Positions 54,086 to 62,904 of a stretch of DNA of 64,000 bases are shown in pieces. Within the stretch, counting starts at the first letter, position 1. Each line of letters begins with the position of its first letter. This DNA comes from JAFLBI01 sp964616465. GTDB taxonomy: Bacteria; Bacteroidota; Bacteroidia; Chitinophagales; Chitinophagaceae. The DNA lies in assembly GCA_964616465.1 (NCBI GenBank), contig CAZTTO010000011.1, positions 60,208 to 124,207 on the forward strand, in the 5' to 3' direction. The notes below the pieces were generated by a model. It did no database searches. It saw only the letters and a list, made by a program, of their open reading frames with translations, and was not told where the DNA came from. A program made the position numbers and the translations under genes.

Positions 54086-55231
54086 ATGAAAAAGTTCGCA
54101 TTCCTATTTGGAGTAACAGCCTCGTTATTGGGTATTCCATCGGCAAAAGCTCAGTTCGACTCATCCATTAATATAGTAACTACTGCAGTCCCTTTCCTTC
54201 GTATATCACCAGATGCTCGTTCAGGAGCGATGGGCGATATGGGTATATCATCTGCCCCAGATGCCAATGCACCATTTTGGAATTTGGCAAAAACCACATT
54301 TGCAAAAAAAAGATCGGCGGTTACTTTTAACTACACACCTTGGCTGCGCGATTTAGGTTTAACAGATGTTTACTTAGCTAGTGCAGCGGCTTATCATCAA
54401 ATTGATGAAGACCAAGCTATTGGTGGATCGCTCAGGTTTTTTAGCTTAGGAAATATTCAGTTAACAGACTTTTCAGGAAATATCTTGAATAATGTTCGTC
54501 CAGCTGAATTTGCAATTGATGCAGGTTATGCTAGAAAACTAAATGACCGATTTAGCGTGGGTGTTGCGATGCGCTATATCAACTCAAGATTGGTTGTTGG
54601 AGATGTTGGTGGTGTAATTTATAAAGCGGGAAACGCCATTGCAGGCGATGTTTCTTTATTCTATGATGGAACTGAGGGAGGAAATGCGCAGGGCTTAAAT
54701 GCAGGTTTAACCATTTCAAATCTCGGAACTAAAATTGGATATACCAACGATGCAACCAACCGCGATTTTATACCCGCGAATATTGGTCTAGGATTGAGCT
54801 ACAATTTTGTTTTAGATGGCGCCAATTTGCTAACGTTAGGAGTTGATGTGAATAAACTATTAGTGCCTGCGCCTCCTATTAGAACTGGAAATTTCTCAGT
54901 TGATTCTGCTCGTTTAGCAGAATACAGAAATACCAGTGTGGTTTCTTCCTGGATGAAATCATTTAGTGATGGGTCTGGAGAATTTAAAGACCTTACATTT
55001 TCCATAGGGGCTGAATATGCTTATAATGATCAATTCTTTTTTAGAGCGGGATATTTTTATGAAGACAGAACTCGAGGAAATAGAAAATTTTTCTCAGCTG
55101 GAGCTGGATTTAAAACAAATGGCATAGGTATTAATTTATCATACATTGTTCCTTCTGGAAGTGGCGTAAATAGAAACCCACTTTCTAACACATTGCGTTT
55201 TGGCGTATTGTTTGATTTTGGAGGTGAGTAA
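54086..55231 (+). CDS. porV: T9SS outer-membrane shuttle protein PorV (LptO)
   Basis: 381 residues from the ATG at 54086 with a signal peptide (MKKFAFLFGVTASLLGIPSA, cut near AKAQ). It is an outer-membrane barrel of the FadL-like PorV family, with the conserved N-terminal block AVPFLRISPDARSGAMGDMG and the end NTLRFGVLFDFGGE. It binds T9SS substrates as they leave the translocon and hands them to PorU. The porU-porV order is conserved in Bacteroidota. Confidence 0.95.
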   Translation: MKKFAFLFGVTASLLGIPSAKAQFDSSINIVTTAVPFLRISPDARSGAMGDMGISSAPDANAPFWNLAKTTFAKKRSAVTFNYTPWLRDLGLTDVYLASAAAYHQIDEDQAIGGSLRFFSLGNIQLTDFSGNILNNVRPAEFAIDAGYARKLNDRFSVGVAMRYINSRLVVGDVGGVIYKAGNAIAGDVSLFYDGTEGGNAQGLNAGLTISNLGTKIGYTNDATNRDFIPANIGLGLSYNFVLDGANLLTLGVDVNKLLVPAPPIRTGNFSVDSARLAEYRNTSVVSSWMKSFSDGSGEFKDLTFSIGAEYAYNDQFFFRAGYFYEDRTRGNRKFFSAGAGFKTNGIGINLSYIVPSGSGVNRNPLSNTLRFGVLFDFGGE

Positions 55232-55257
55232 TCATTCATATAGGAAATAAGAAGTAC

Positions 55258-55743
55258 ATGCGACTAAGAATAGGATATGGAATTGACTTCCATCAATTGG
55301 TGGAAGGAAGAGATTTTTGGATGGGAGGCGTATTATTACCTCATCATAAGGGAGCTAAAGGACATAGCGATGCAGATGTGTTATTGCATGCAATCTGTGA
55401 TGCTATGTTAGGAGCGGCTTGTCTTGGGGATATTGGTGTCCACTTTCCTGATACAGATGCATCTTTTAAGGATATCGATAGTAAGATTTTACTACAAAAA
55501 ACTTATCACCTCATCACTAATGCAGGCTATAAAGTAAATAATATTGATGCCAGTATTTGCCTAGAAGCACCCAAGGTAAAGCCTCATATTCCAGCTATGC
55601 AAAAAGTGATTGCCGATATTCTTCAAATTGAAATTACGGATGTCTCTATTAAGGCAACCACAACCGAAAAAATGGGTTTTGTGGGTAGAGAAGAGGGTGT
55701 TGTAGCACACGCAGTCTGCTTGCTAATTGGTGCCACTAATTAA
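55258..55743 (+). CDS. ispF: 2-C-methyl-D-erythritol 2,4-cyclodiphosphate synthase
   Basis: 161 residues, standard length. Metal-binding residues lie in IGYGIDFHQL and GHSDADVLLHAICDAMLGAA; DIGVHFPDTD and KATTTEKMGFVGREEGV complete the signature. It makes the cyclic diphosphate in the MEP isoprenoid pathway, which also feeds carotenoid and retinal synthesis for the rhodopsin cluster. Its 3' end overlaps the opposing argD-type gene by eight bases. Confidence 0.97.
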   Translation: MRLRIGYGIDFHQLVEGRDFWMGGVLLPHHKGAKGHSDADVLLHAICDAMLGAACLGDIGVHFPDTDASFKDIDSKILLQKTYHLITNAGYKVNNIDASICLEAPKVKPHIPAMQKVIADILQIEITDVSIKATTTEKMGFVGREEGVVAHAVCLLIGATN

Positions 55744-56878
55744 AAGATGCAATATCAGCTTTAACTGCGGCAACAAACATATCAATCTCCTCTTTTGAAA
55801 TATTAAGTGCTGGCAATAGGCGTATCACTTCTGGTTTAGCTTCACCAGTGAAAATTTTATGTTGCTCAAATAATCGCTTCTTCATTCCTGTGAATTCATT
55901 TGGCACATCAAATCCAATCATCAAGCCCCTGCCTCTTATACTTTTTATTTGAGGAATGGCTTTAAGTTGCTCTTTCAAGTATAAACCCATTGCCGTAGCA
56001 TGTTGCATTAATTGGTCTCTATCCATCACTTCCAACACAGCTAAAGCGGCCGCACATGCAAGTGGATTTCCACCAAATGTGGTTCCAAGCATAAAATAAC
56101 GCGGTTGAATATGTGGTGCTATAAAAATCCCTGCAACAGGAAAACCATTACCCATGCCTTTAGCCATGGTATAAATATCTGCTGCAACACCAGCATGATC
56201 ATGTGCAAAAAAATCACCTGTCCTTCCATAACCACATTGCACACTATCTGCAATATATACAGCACCATGCTCATCACACAAACGTCTTATTGATTGAAGA
56301 AAAACATCTGTTGCTTCGTGAATTCCACCTACCCCTTGAATACCTTCTAAAATAACTCCAGCAACTTCATTACCCGATTTTTGAAAAAAGTTTTCTAATG
56401 CTTCAACATCATTAAAAGGTAGAAAATGTACAAAGGGGGTTTCATTGACTGGCGCCACATAGGCTGGCTGATCTGTTGCAGCTACAGCAAGAGAAGTTCT
56501 ACCATGAAAAGATTTTGTAAATGATACAACGAGTTTTCGATTCGTATGAAAAGAGGCAAGTTTCAATGCATTTTCATTGGCTTCAGCGCCGCTATTACAC
56601 ATGAATAGCTGATAATTGGAGTGCCCACTTAGCTTTCCCAATATAGAGGCCACTTCTTGTTGAATAGGAATTCGAATAGAATTTGAATAAAATGCTATTT
56701 GTTTTAATTGGTCTTGAATACGTTCTACCCAATGTGGATGTGTATGTCCAATACTTATAACTGCGTGACCACCATACATATCCAAGTAGCGCTGTCCCTT
56801 GTCATCCCATACATAAGAACCTTGTGCCCTTGTAATAGTGACTGGAGCAAGCGGATAAACATCGAACATAGTGGCCAT
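55736..56878 (-). CDS. argD: Class III aminotransferase, acetylornithine-aminotransferase-like
   Basis: 380 residues from the ATG at 56878. PLP is held by the lysine in IYTMAKGMGNGFPVAG; other motifs are CNSGAEANENALKLA, GVILEGIQGVGG and ADSVQCGYGRTGDF. Length and motifs fit ArgD-type acetylornithine or succinylornithine transaminases; other class III enzymes such as GABA transaminase remain possible. No arginine genes lie nearby. The first ~45 codons and ~290 bases upstream are duplicated at 58184-58615, separated by an insert. Confidence 0.85.
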   Translation of the reverse strand: MATMFDVYPLAPVTITRAQGSYVWDDKGQRYLDMYGGHAVISIGHTHPHWVERIQDQLKQIAFYSNSIRIPIQQEVASILGKLSGHSNYQLFMCNSGAEANENALKLASFHTNRKLVVSFTKSFHGRTSLAVAATDQPAYVAPVNETPFVHFLPFNDVEALENFFQKSGNEVAGVILEGIQGVGGIHEATDVFLQSIRRLCDEHGAVYIADSVQCGYGRTGDFFAHDHAGVAADIYTMAKGMGNGFPVAGIFIAPHIQPRYFMLGTTFGGNPLACAAALAVLEVMDRDQLMQHATAMGLYLKEQLKAIPQIKSIRGRGLMIGFDVPNEFTGMKKRLFEQHKIFTGEAKPEVIRLLPALNISKEEIDMFVAAVKADIASFN

Positions 56879-57168
56879 TGTGTACAATTTAGGGGTACAA
56901 AATAGGCAAGCAGATTGGTGTACCTAGAAAATTCTAGAAACACCCTGCAAGTGACTATATAAAAAACCGCAAAAAGATGCAAATCAACTCTTTACAAACA
57001 CCCTTAAATGTTAAAATATTGAAAAAGAATTTTTTGTGCTGAACAAAATTGATTGATAGAAATCAATAAAATCAAGCCAAGCAATTACGATTATTTTCGT
57101 GAATACCGTAAAACGCGCAATGCGTTTTTTTGCTGCCAATCAGTAGTATTTTCTTGACAATTATTTTT
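56737..57168. repeat. 432-bp repeat, copy 1 (argD 5' end and upstream region)
   Basis: Matches 58184-58615 at an offset of 1447 with three base differences that I can see, all within the first ~30 bases, and the rest identical. It contains the first ~45 codons of the intact aminotransferase and its upstream region. The unique DNA between the copies (57169-58183) carries an orphan gene. Confidence 0.93.
56924..56937. promoter_or_regulatory. Operator-like inverted repeat upstream of argD
   Basis: CTAGAAAATTCTAG is a perfect 6-bp inverted repeat with a two-base centre, ~45 bases upstream of the aminotransferase ATG. It is also present in the second copy at 58371-58384. No regulator is identified. 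Confidence 0.3.
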
Positions 57169-57465
57169 ACATCATTAGAAATTTTGGTGATAGAAATGTA
57201 AGATAGAAGTTACAAGTCTATATATGCTGACTACTAATACTGTTAACGCTTTCAGCACCATATTTCATTTTAATATTAAGATACATAAGAAATGAAAAGA
57301 GAATAATTTTTTGCTTTGACTAGAACCAATCATACGGGGGAAATGTACCAAGGGTGCCCTGTAATTGATAAAACAGGTTCAGTAAGCTATACGCTTAATG
57401 ACCGTACTTATTACTAAAATCACAGGGGGAGGTATTACGCCTCCCCCATTTAATATCATAACACC
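57169..57465. other. Non-coding part of the insert, with a short C-terminal-like reading frame
   Basis: This AT-rich stretch lies between the repeat copy and the orphan outer-membrane gene. At 57343-57417 a 24-codon frame (ends GSVSYTLNDRTYY) stays open upstream to 57307 and stops a few bases before a GC-rich hairpin. It reads like the 3' tail of a lost gene carried in with its terminator. I do not recognise it. Confidence 0.3.
57425..57447. terminator. GC-rich hairpin between the fragment and the orphan gene
   Basis: GGGGGAGG and CCTCCCCC form a perfect 8-bp stem with a seven-base loop. There is no strong T-run on either side, so it is a weak terminator or a processing structure, lying 18 bases before the next start codon. 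Confidence 0.45.
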
Positions 57466-58113
57466 ATGAGAGTAATCATTTTTATCTACCTGTGTTTTAT
57501 TTCTTTTAAAATTCTTGCACAACAAAGTAAATTTTCCGTCGAAGTAAATTATGGATTAAATGGAAATTTCTTTGTAAGAAGTTATGACGAAGTAAGTGGC
57601 CCAACCAACAAAACATATTTTTATAAAAAGAATTTTATTGGAACAATTGGCGGAATTCAAACCAATTATCAAACTGGTAAAAAATCATCAATATTCTTTG
57701 GTTATAATAGAAGCATTAACTCTTCGCCAAAGAATTACTTTAATCAAATTGGCAACGCAGATGTTTTGATACTCGATTTTAAGATTAGGGATATAAATAA
57801 TATTTTTTTTATTGGCTACAGTAAAATCTTGTCTGAAAAGAAATTTAAAAGTTCTTTTGAGCTGGGACCCGTTTTGATGTATTCAGCAAATCAGACTATA
57901 ATGATAGAAAACTGGAACAATATTATTTACTTTAATGAATCTAACTTTAAAAACAGCCGATCCGTTGAAGGCGGCGTTTTCGCTGGCTTTCATATTGAAA
58001 GAAAAATTGATAATCATTTTGATTTAGGTTTTCGGTTTAGAATAAATTATTTAATATCTGTTTCAACCTTAGAAATGATAAGCTTAACGCCAACTTTGCG
58101 ATATAGATTCTGA
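57466..58113 (+). CDS. Orphan outer-membrane beta-barrel protein
   Basis: 215 residues with a signal peptide (MRVIIFIYLCFISFKILAQ). The remainder has alternating hydrophobic strands with aromatic girdles (FSVEVNYGLNGNFFVRSY, SSIFFGYNRSINSS, FDLGFRFRINYLISVS) and ends in RYRF, as outer-membrane barrels of 8-10 strands do. The family is not recognised. It is the only intact gene on the 1-kb insert between two copies of the argD 5' region, and it looks more AT-rich than neighbouring housekeeping genes, both consistent with transfer. Confidence 0.7.
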   Translation: MRVIIFIYLCFISFKILAQQSKFSVEVNYGLNGNFFVRSYDEVSGPTNKTYFYKKNFIGTIGGIQTNYQTGKKSSIFFGYNRSINSSPKNYFNQIGNADVLILDFKIRDINNIFFIGYSKILSEKKFKSSFELGPVLMYSANQTIMIENWNNIIYFNESNFKNSRSVEGGVFAGFHIERKIDNHFDLGFRFRINYLISVSTLEMISLTPTLRYRF

Positions 58114-58148
58114 TACATTTCTGCCAATATTCCATTTTAAAAGTACGG

Positions 58149-58325
58149 CTAGAGTTGTTCGGTTATTTCGAGCGATGTACATTGATGTGTATGTTCAATA
58201 CTTATGACTCCGTGACCACCATACATATCCAAGTAGCGCTGTCCCTTGTCATCCCATACATAAGAACCTTGTGCCCTTGTAATAGTGACTGGAGCAAGCG
58301 GATAAACATCGAACATAGTGGCCAT
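58149..58325 (-). pseudogene. Truncated 5' copy of the argD-type aminotransferase gene
   Basis: The first ~45 codons repeat those of the intact gene (MATMFDVYPLAPVTITRAQG and on to ISIEHTH) with A-to-G and G-to-E replacements. The frame then runs into unrelated sequence and stops after 58 codons. No active-site part is present. It keeps the start codon and upstream region, so it may still be transcribed. Confidence 0.88.
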
Positions 58326-58615
58326 TGTGTACAATTTAGGGGTACAAAATAGGCAAGCAGATTGGTGTACCTAGAAAATTCTAGAAACACCCTGCAAGTG
58401 ACTATATAAAAAACCGCAAAAAGATGCAAATCAACTCTTTACAAACACCCTTAAATGTTAAAATATTGAAAAAGAATTTTTTGTGCTGAACAAAATTGAT
58501 TGATAGAAATCAATAAAATCAAGCCAAGCAATTACGATTATTTTCGTGAATACCGTAAAACGCGCAATGCGTTTTTTTGCTGCCAATCAGTAGTATTTTC
58601 TTGACAATTATTTTT
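58184..58615. repeat. 432-bp repeat, copy 2 (argD 5' end and upstream region)
   Basis: Partner of 56737-57168. The identical part includes the whole upstream non-coding region. The boundary at 58615 is followed by unrelated DNA leading to the aldehyde dehydrogenase stop at 58692; nothing else is visible between 58616 and 58691. Confidence 0.93.
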
Positions 58616-58691
58616 GCGACCGTTGAAATATGGCGTTAGGCGATATAGGGTTATTTTGAAAAAAATGAATCATCGCCATGTTTCAATCCTT

Positions 58692-60161
58692 TTAATTCCA
58701 CTTACCATTTATTCTTCTTAAGATACTCCAAGGATTATCCATTTGTAATGGTGCAGGCAGAAGTTCTTCAGGCCAATTCTGAAAAGAAACAGGCTGAGCA
58801 AATCTTTGAATAGCATCTGCTCCTACAGAGGTACATCTGCCGTCTGTAGATGCTGGAAATGGGCCACCATGATGCATAGCCGTTGTAACAGAAACTCCAG
58901 TTGGAACACCTTTCCAAATTAACCTTCCTGCTTTTAATATGGCCAAATCAAATATGGGTTGAAATTCATTATGCTCTTCCTTTTCAATCCAACAAGTAGT
59001 TGTTAATTGTCCTGGTAACGCCTTATACACTTCTATCAACTCTTGAATATCTCTTGCACTAATCAACAATTGAAAAGGACCAAATACTTCATCCCCTAAC
59101 CATATATTCTTAAGAAAATCTTGGGCTTGTATTTCAGCAAGAACAGGCATAGCACATCCTTCTAATAGTTGATCAGAAAAATAATTTGTCTTAACAAGTG
59201 GATGCCGCAAACGTTCTTTTACAAGATCGTGATATCGATCCCAAATTCCTTTATGCAACATACGTTGCGGAGTAACAGAACTAATATGTTCTATTAACAT
59301 CTTTTTCCATTCATCTAGTGCAGCATCTTGAATAGCAAGGACCAAACCCGGATTGGTACAATACTGTCCGGCATGCAGTGTAAGTGATTGAGCTATTTGT
59401 TCTGCAATATTTTTTTTATGAGACTGAAGGGAATGCGGAGAAAGGATAACCGGATTAACGGAACCCATTTCTGCATAAACGGGAATGGGATTAGTTCGTT
59501 CTTGCGCCCATTGATGCAATTGTGTACCACCACTAAAAGACCCAGTAAATCCAACTGCTGCTGTACAGTTATGCATAACTAAATATTTACCAACCTCATG
59601 ACCAGCTCCATAAACATGTTGTACAATTTCCCTTGGTAATTCATTCTTTTCTAAAGCAGCCACCATACATTCCCAAACTAACGTAGAGGTATTGGGATGA
59701 GCTGGATGCGCTTTAATAACAACAGAGCATCCAGCAGCCAATGCGGAGGCAGTATCGCCCCCAGCAGTTGAATAAGCAAAAGGAAAATTGCTTGAACCAA
59801 AGACCACCACTGGACCAAGAGGAATTAGACACTTTCTCAAATCGGGCTGCGGATATGGAAGTTGATCAATTGCCGCTTGCATCCATGCACCCTCTTCTGT
59901 AGCATCTGCATATTGTTGTAACTGAATGCAAGTCCGCTTTATTTCCTGCTCCAAACGATCAATGGGTAAATGAGATTCTGCATGTGCAACTTCAATAAGT
60001 AGAGATTGTTTTATTTCTAACTCTTTGGCTATAGCGTACATTAATTTTTTACGAATACTAGGGGAAGTATTCTTATAGATATTAAATGCTTCCATGGAAG
60101 CCACCATAGTGTTATTCAGAACCTGCTGAGGAGTATCACTAAATAATTTAATATCATGCAT
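58692..60161 (-). CDS. NADP-type aldehyde dehydrogenase, 2,5-dioxovalerate (ketoglutarate semialdehyde) dehydrogenase-like
   Basis: 489 residues from the ATG at 60161; the reading from 60224 starts at TTG inside the previous gene. Cofactor binding is in PVVVFGSSNFPFAYSTAGGD and GCSVVIKAHPAHPNTS, the catalytic Glu in YAEMGSVNPV and Cys in HAGQYCTNPGLV. These variants are typical of alpha-ketoglutarate semialdehyde dehydrogenases, the last step of hydroxyproline or pentose/sugar-acid breakdown. It overlaps the upstream oxidoreductase gene by eight bases, so they form an operon. Confidence 0.85.
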   Translation of the reverse strand: MHDIKLFSDTPQQVLNNTMVASMEAFNIYKNTSPSIRKKLMYAIAKELEIKQSLLIEVAHAESHLPIDRLEQEIKRTCIQLQQYADATEEGAWMQAAIDQLPYPQPDLRKCLIPLGPVVVFGSSNFPFAYSTAGGDTASALAAGCSVVIKAHPAHPNTSTLVWECMVAALEKNELPREIVQHVYGAGHEVGKYLVMHNCTAAVGFTGSFSGGTQLHQWAQERTNPIPVYAEMGSVNPVILSPHSLQSHKKNIAEQIAQSLTLHAGQYCTNPGLVLAIQDAALDEWKKMLIEHISSVTPQRMLHKGIWDRYHDLVKERLRHPLVKTNYFSDQLLEGCAMPVLAEIQAQDFLKNIWLGDEVFGPFQLLISARDIQELIEVYKALPGQLTTTCWIEKEEHNEFQPIFDLAILKAGRLIWKGVPTGVSVTTAMHHGGPFPASTDGRCTSVGADAIQRFAQPVSFQNWPEELLPAPLQMDNPWSILRRINGKWN

Positions 60162-61404
60162 AGCGATCAGGGGAGAAAGATGAGATATCCATTGAGCTTG
60201 GTTCACCTTGAATAATTTCTGCAACTAGCTGTCCAGTTCCAGCACCTAAACTTAATCCAATCATGGCATGACCAGTAGCTACCACCAAATTTTTACATGC
60301 AGCTGTTCTACCTATGTAAGGTAATCCATCAGCAGAACAAGGTCTAAATCCATACCAAACTTCTTCAGGCTTCGGCATAGGAATTTCAAAGCTTGGAAAG
60401 AATCTTTGAACACCACGAATGATTCCTTCAACACGTTTCATGCGAGGGGGACGATTTGTTCTCGTAATTTCCATAGTACCACCAAACCTCATTTTATTCC
60501 CATCCATTGGTGTAAGGGCAACCCTTGATTCCATTAAAATTGCAGGGTAATTCATCATATGCGGATAGTCTTCAATGGTAATAGAATATCCCCTTCCACC
60601 AACCATCGGTAATTTCAATCCAAGTTGTTTCGACAATTCACCACTCCATGCACCAGCAGCAAGAATCACTTCATCAGCTTCAATAATACCTTTAGTTGTT
60701 TCAACTGCTCTTATTTGATTGTACTCCTTTTTAAATCCAATGACCTCAGCATTTGGGAGAAACTCGACACCTATATTTTTAAGGTGCTGCAAAAGATTGC
60801 GCATCAATTTGGGAGGATATAAATGAGCATCACATCCAAAGAAAACTCCACCCCTCACATCCATTTCAATCCCGGGCTCTAACTGAAGGACTTCTTCTTT
60901 TGTCAAAAGTTGAGCATCTAATCCTAGTGCTTTCGATTTTTTTACAAGGTTTATTGCGTAAGCTTCTTTTTCATCTGTTTGAAATAATTCCAAAAGGCCT
61001 TTATGCATATAAGCCATTTCTAAAGGAATTTCTTTGTGCCAAGATTCATACGCGCGTTGACTAATAAGGGCAATATCACGCAAAGGCACAGCAGAGTTAG
61101 CAACGTGTTCAGGCGTAGCAACCCGCATAAAGCGCCAGCCCCATTGAAACAAAGACCAACTTAAACGGGGTTCTACATAAAAAGGACTTCTTGAATTCCA
61201 CATCCATTTTAACCCTTGTTGAACAATTCCTGGTGTGGCAAGTGGGACAAAGTGACTTGGACATACATAACCAGCATTTCCATAAGAACAGTTATCCGAA
61301 AAATCATTTTTATCAATGACAGTTACATGAAAACCCGAACTTTTTAAATACAAAGCACTGCTTAATCCAACAATGCCCCCACCTATTACGATTACCTTTT
61401 TCAT
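60154..61404 (-). CDS. FAD-dependent D-amino-acid dehydrogenase-type oxidoreductase
   Basis: 416 residues. The N-terminal FAD motif is KVIVIGGGIVGLSSALYLKS with a following acid (VIDKNDFSDNCS), and the DAO fold continues to a C-terminal block FRPCSADGLPYIGRT and ATGHAMIGLSLGAGTGQLVA. It resembles DadA/D-hydroxyproline dehydrogenase enzymes. Paired with a ketoglutarate-semialdehyde dehydrogenase it suggests hydroxyproline catabolism, but the epimerase and the deaminase of that pathway are not in this window. The substrate is thus inferred. Confidence 0.82.
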   Translation of the reverse strand: MKKVIVIGGGIVGLSSALYLKSSGFHVTVIDKNDFSDNCSYGNAGYVCPSHFVPLATPGIVQQGLKWMWNSRSPFYVEPRLSWSLFQWGWRFMRVATPEHVANSAVPLRDIALISQRAYESWHKEIPLEMAYMHKGLLELFQTDEKEAYAINLVKKSKALGLDAQLLTKEEVLQLEPGIEMDVRGGVFFGCDAHLYPPKLMRNLLQHLKNIGVEFLPNAEVIGFKKEYNQIRAVETTKGIIEADEVILAAGAWSGELSKQLGLKLPMVGGRGYSITIEDYPHMMNYPAILMESRVALTPMDGNKMRFGGTMEITRTNRPPRMKRVEGIIRGVQRFFPSFEIPMPKPEEVWYGFRPCSADGLPYIGRTAACKNLVVATGHAMIGLSLGAGTGQLVAEIIQGEPSSMDISSFSPDRYA

Positions 61405-61476
61405 TCCTTGAATTACAATTAATGATTAAATGTACTGAGGGTTCATGTAACAAGACTTAAATGGAGGCGAAATCCT

Positions 61477-61484
61477 TATTTTTG
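61477..61484 (+). promoter_or_regulatory. -7 element of the tRNA-Ser gene
   Basis: TATTTTTG fits TAnnTTTG and ends 17 bases before the mature tRNA 5' end. No clear TTTG is seen at the -33 position. Confidence 0.5.
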
Positions 61485-61501
61485 CGCCCCTACAAGTAAA
61501 C

Positions 61502-61588
<87 letters not shown>

Positions 61589-61853
61589 CTACACCTTTGG
61601 AGCACCAAACAAAAATCACTTAATAATCAACAACTTAAGGAGTTTTTTATTGGTTTCTAATCAGTTCAGAAAACCTCTTTTCAGCACTAAAAAGGTATCG
61701 TTCGCGGTATCACTGAAAGCACGATTGAAAATGATACCGCGAAAACAGGTAAATTCAAGTTATTATTCCTCTAAACAATCGTTTATAAGCTATGAACAAT
61801 AATATTCATTAAATCATCAAATTATTAGAAAATGAATCCTATTAAATAGCATC
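61589..61853. other. Gap between tRNA-Ser and the Fic gene with an inverted repeat
   Basis: This non-coding stretch contains a perfect 10-bp inverted repeat, CGCGGTATCA (61703-61712) and TGATACCGCG (61732-61741), separated by 19 bases. A further GGTATC lies at 61694-61699. This could be a recombinase or regulator site at the border of the putative island. No second copy of the tRNA 3' end is visible in the window. Confidence 0.4.
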
Positions 61854-62645
61854 ATGAACTTAAATTTAAAAATCATACCAACAGATTTACTAGAGACTTA
61901 TAAAAAGATGCTTGAACCATCCTTGAACAGGATATTCAACGACTTAAACGACAGTGAAATTAGCATAGATACTTTCAGCTTTTATACATCCGTTTCAGCC
62001 GTTTTCTCATCCAAAATTGAGGGTGAAAACATTGAACTTGATTCTTATATTAAACATAAACGTTTTGGGATTAAATATGAACCAGACTATACACGAAAAA
62101 TTGATGATTTGTATGATGCCTATTTATTTGCTCAAAAAAATAAATTGACATCCCATAATATTGAATTGGCTCATTCCCAAATAACCAAAAACATTCTAAA
62201 AAAAACACAACAGGGTAAAGTAAGAAGCAACAATATGTTTGTTATTACAAAAGACGGCAGAATTGAGTACGTAGCAGCCACCCCTGAAAAGGTTCAATCG
62301 GAACTACAACGACTGTACGATGATCTTGAAATTTTGTTAAACGTAAATTTGTCTTTCGAAGAATCACTTTTTTATGCTTCAATGATTCACTTGGTCTTTA
62401 TAAAAATCCATCCTTTTGATGATGGAAACGGAAGAACAGCAAGACTGATTGAAAAATGGTTTCTTGCTCAAAAAATAGGCAATAATGCTTGGTTTATTCA
62501 ATCAGAAAGAAATTATTACGAAAATCATCAAACTTACTACAATAACATTAGGCGTTTAGGATTAGATTACGAAGAATTAAATTACAATGAAGCTCTGCCT
62601 TTTTTACAAATGCTACCTAACAGTTTAAACTATCACTCGAAATGA
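61854..62645 (+). CDS. Fic-family AMP-transferase-like protein
   Basis: 263 residues. The catalytic Fic loop is IHPFDDGNGRTARL with all key residues. The N-terminal part has the inhibitory-helix pattern SSKIEGEN ([S/T]xxxE[G/N]), so it is an auto-inhibited (class II) Fic enzyme that would transfer AMP to a protein target. The target is unknown; there is no winged-helix tail. It is the first gene after tRNA-Ser and is followed by decayed frames. Confidence 0.9.
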   Translation: MNLNLKIIPTDLLETYKKMLEPSLNRIFNDLNDSEISIDTFSFYTSVSAVFSSKIEGENIELDSYIKHKRFGIKYEPDYTRKIDDLYDAYLFAQKNKLTSHNIELAHSQITKNILKKTQQGKVRSNNMFVITKDGRIEYVAATPEKVQSELQRLYDDLEILLNVNLSFEESLFYASMIHLVFIKIHPFDDGNGRTARLIEKWFLAQKIGNNAWFIQSERNYYENHQTYYNNIRRLGLDYEELNYNEALPFLQMLPNSLNYHSK

Positions 62646-62663
62646 AGAAGAAATTAGTATTTT

Positions 62664-62854
62664 TTAAGGGCACTATGTGGTTTGGTATTAGATGGTGATA
62701 TGGTTGGATTTGAATTTGATAAAAATAAACCTAAAAAAATCATAATCAGATAACTACAGATATAGAATGTTTCAAAACTCAAAAATATAAATCTGATTTT
62801 CTAAACAAACTTGTTGAAGATATTACCACATACAAGATGTGGAATATTGAATAA
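62664..62854 (+). pseudogene. Decayed gene fragments after the Fic gene
   Basis: Two open stretches without start codons occur in different frames: 62664-62753 (reads LDGDMVGFEFDKNKPKKIII) and 62750-62854 (reads DIECFKTQKYKSDFLNKLVE). Both end in stops and have normal codon-like composition. They look like the remains of one or two coding sequences. I do not recognise the family. Confidence 0.35.
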
Positions 62855-62904
62855 GAATAATTTAAATTTTATAAGCCAACAAAGCGCAATTGCTCGGGCC
62901 TTTG

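Noticed and set aside
57343..57417. Independent 24-residue peptide gene
   Set aside because: The frame remains open upstream of the ATG and no promoter or start signal is evident; it is better seen as a gene tail fragment.
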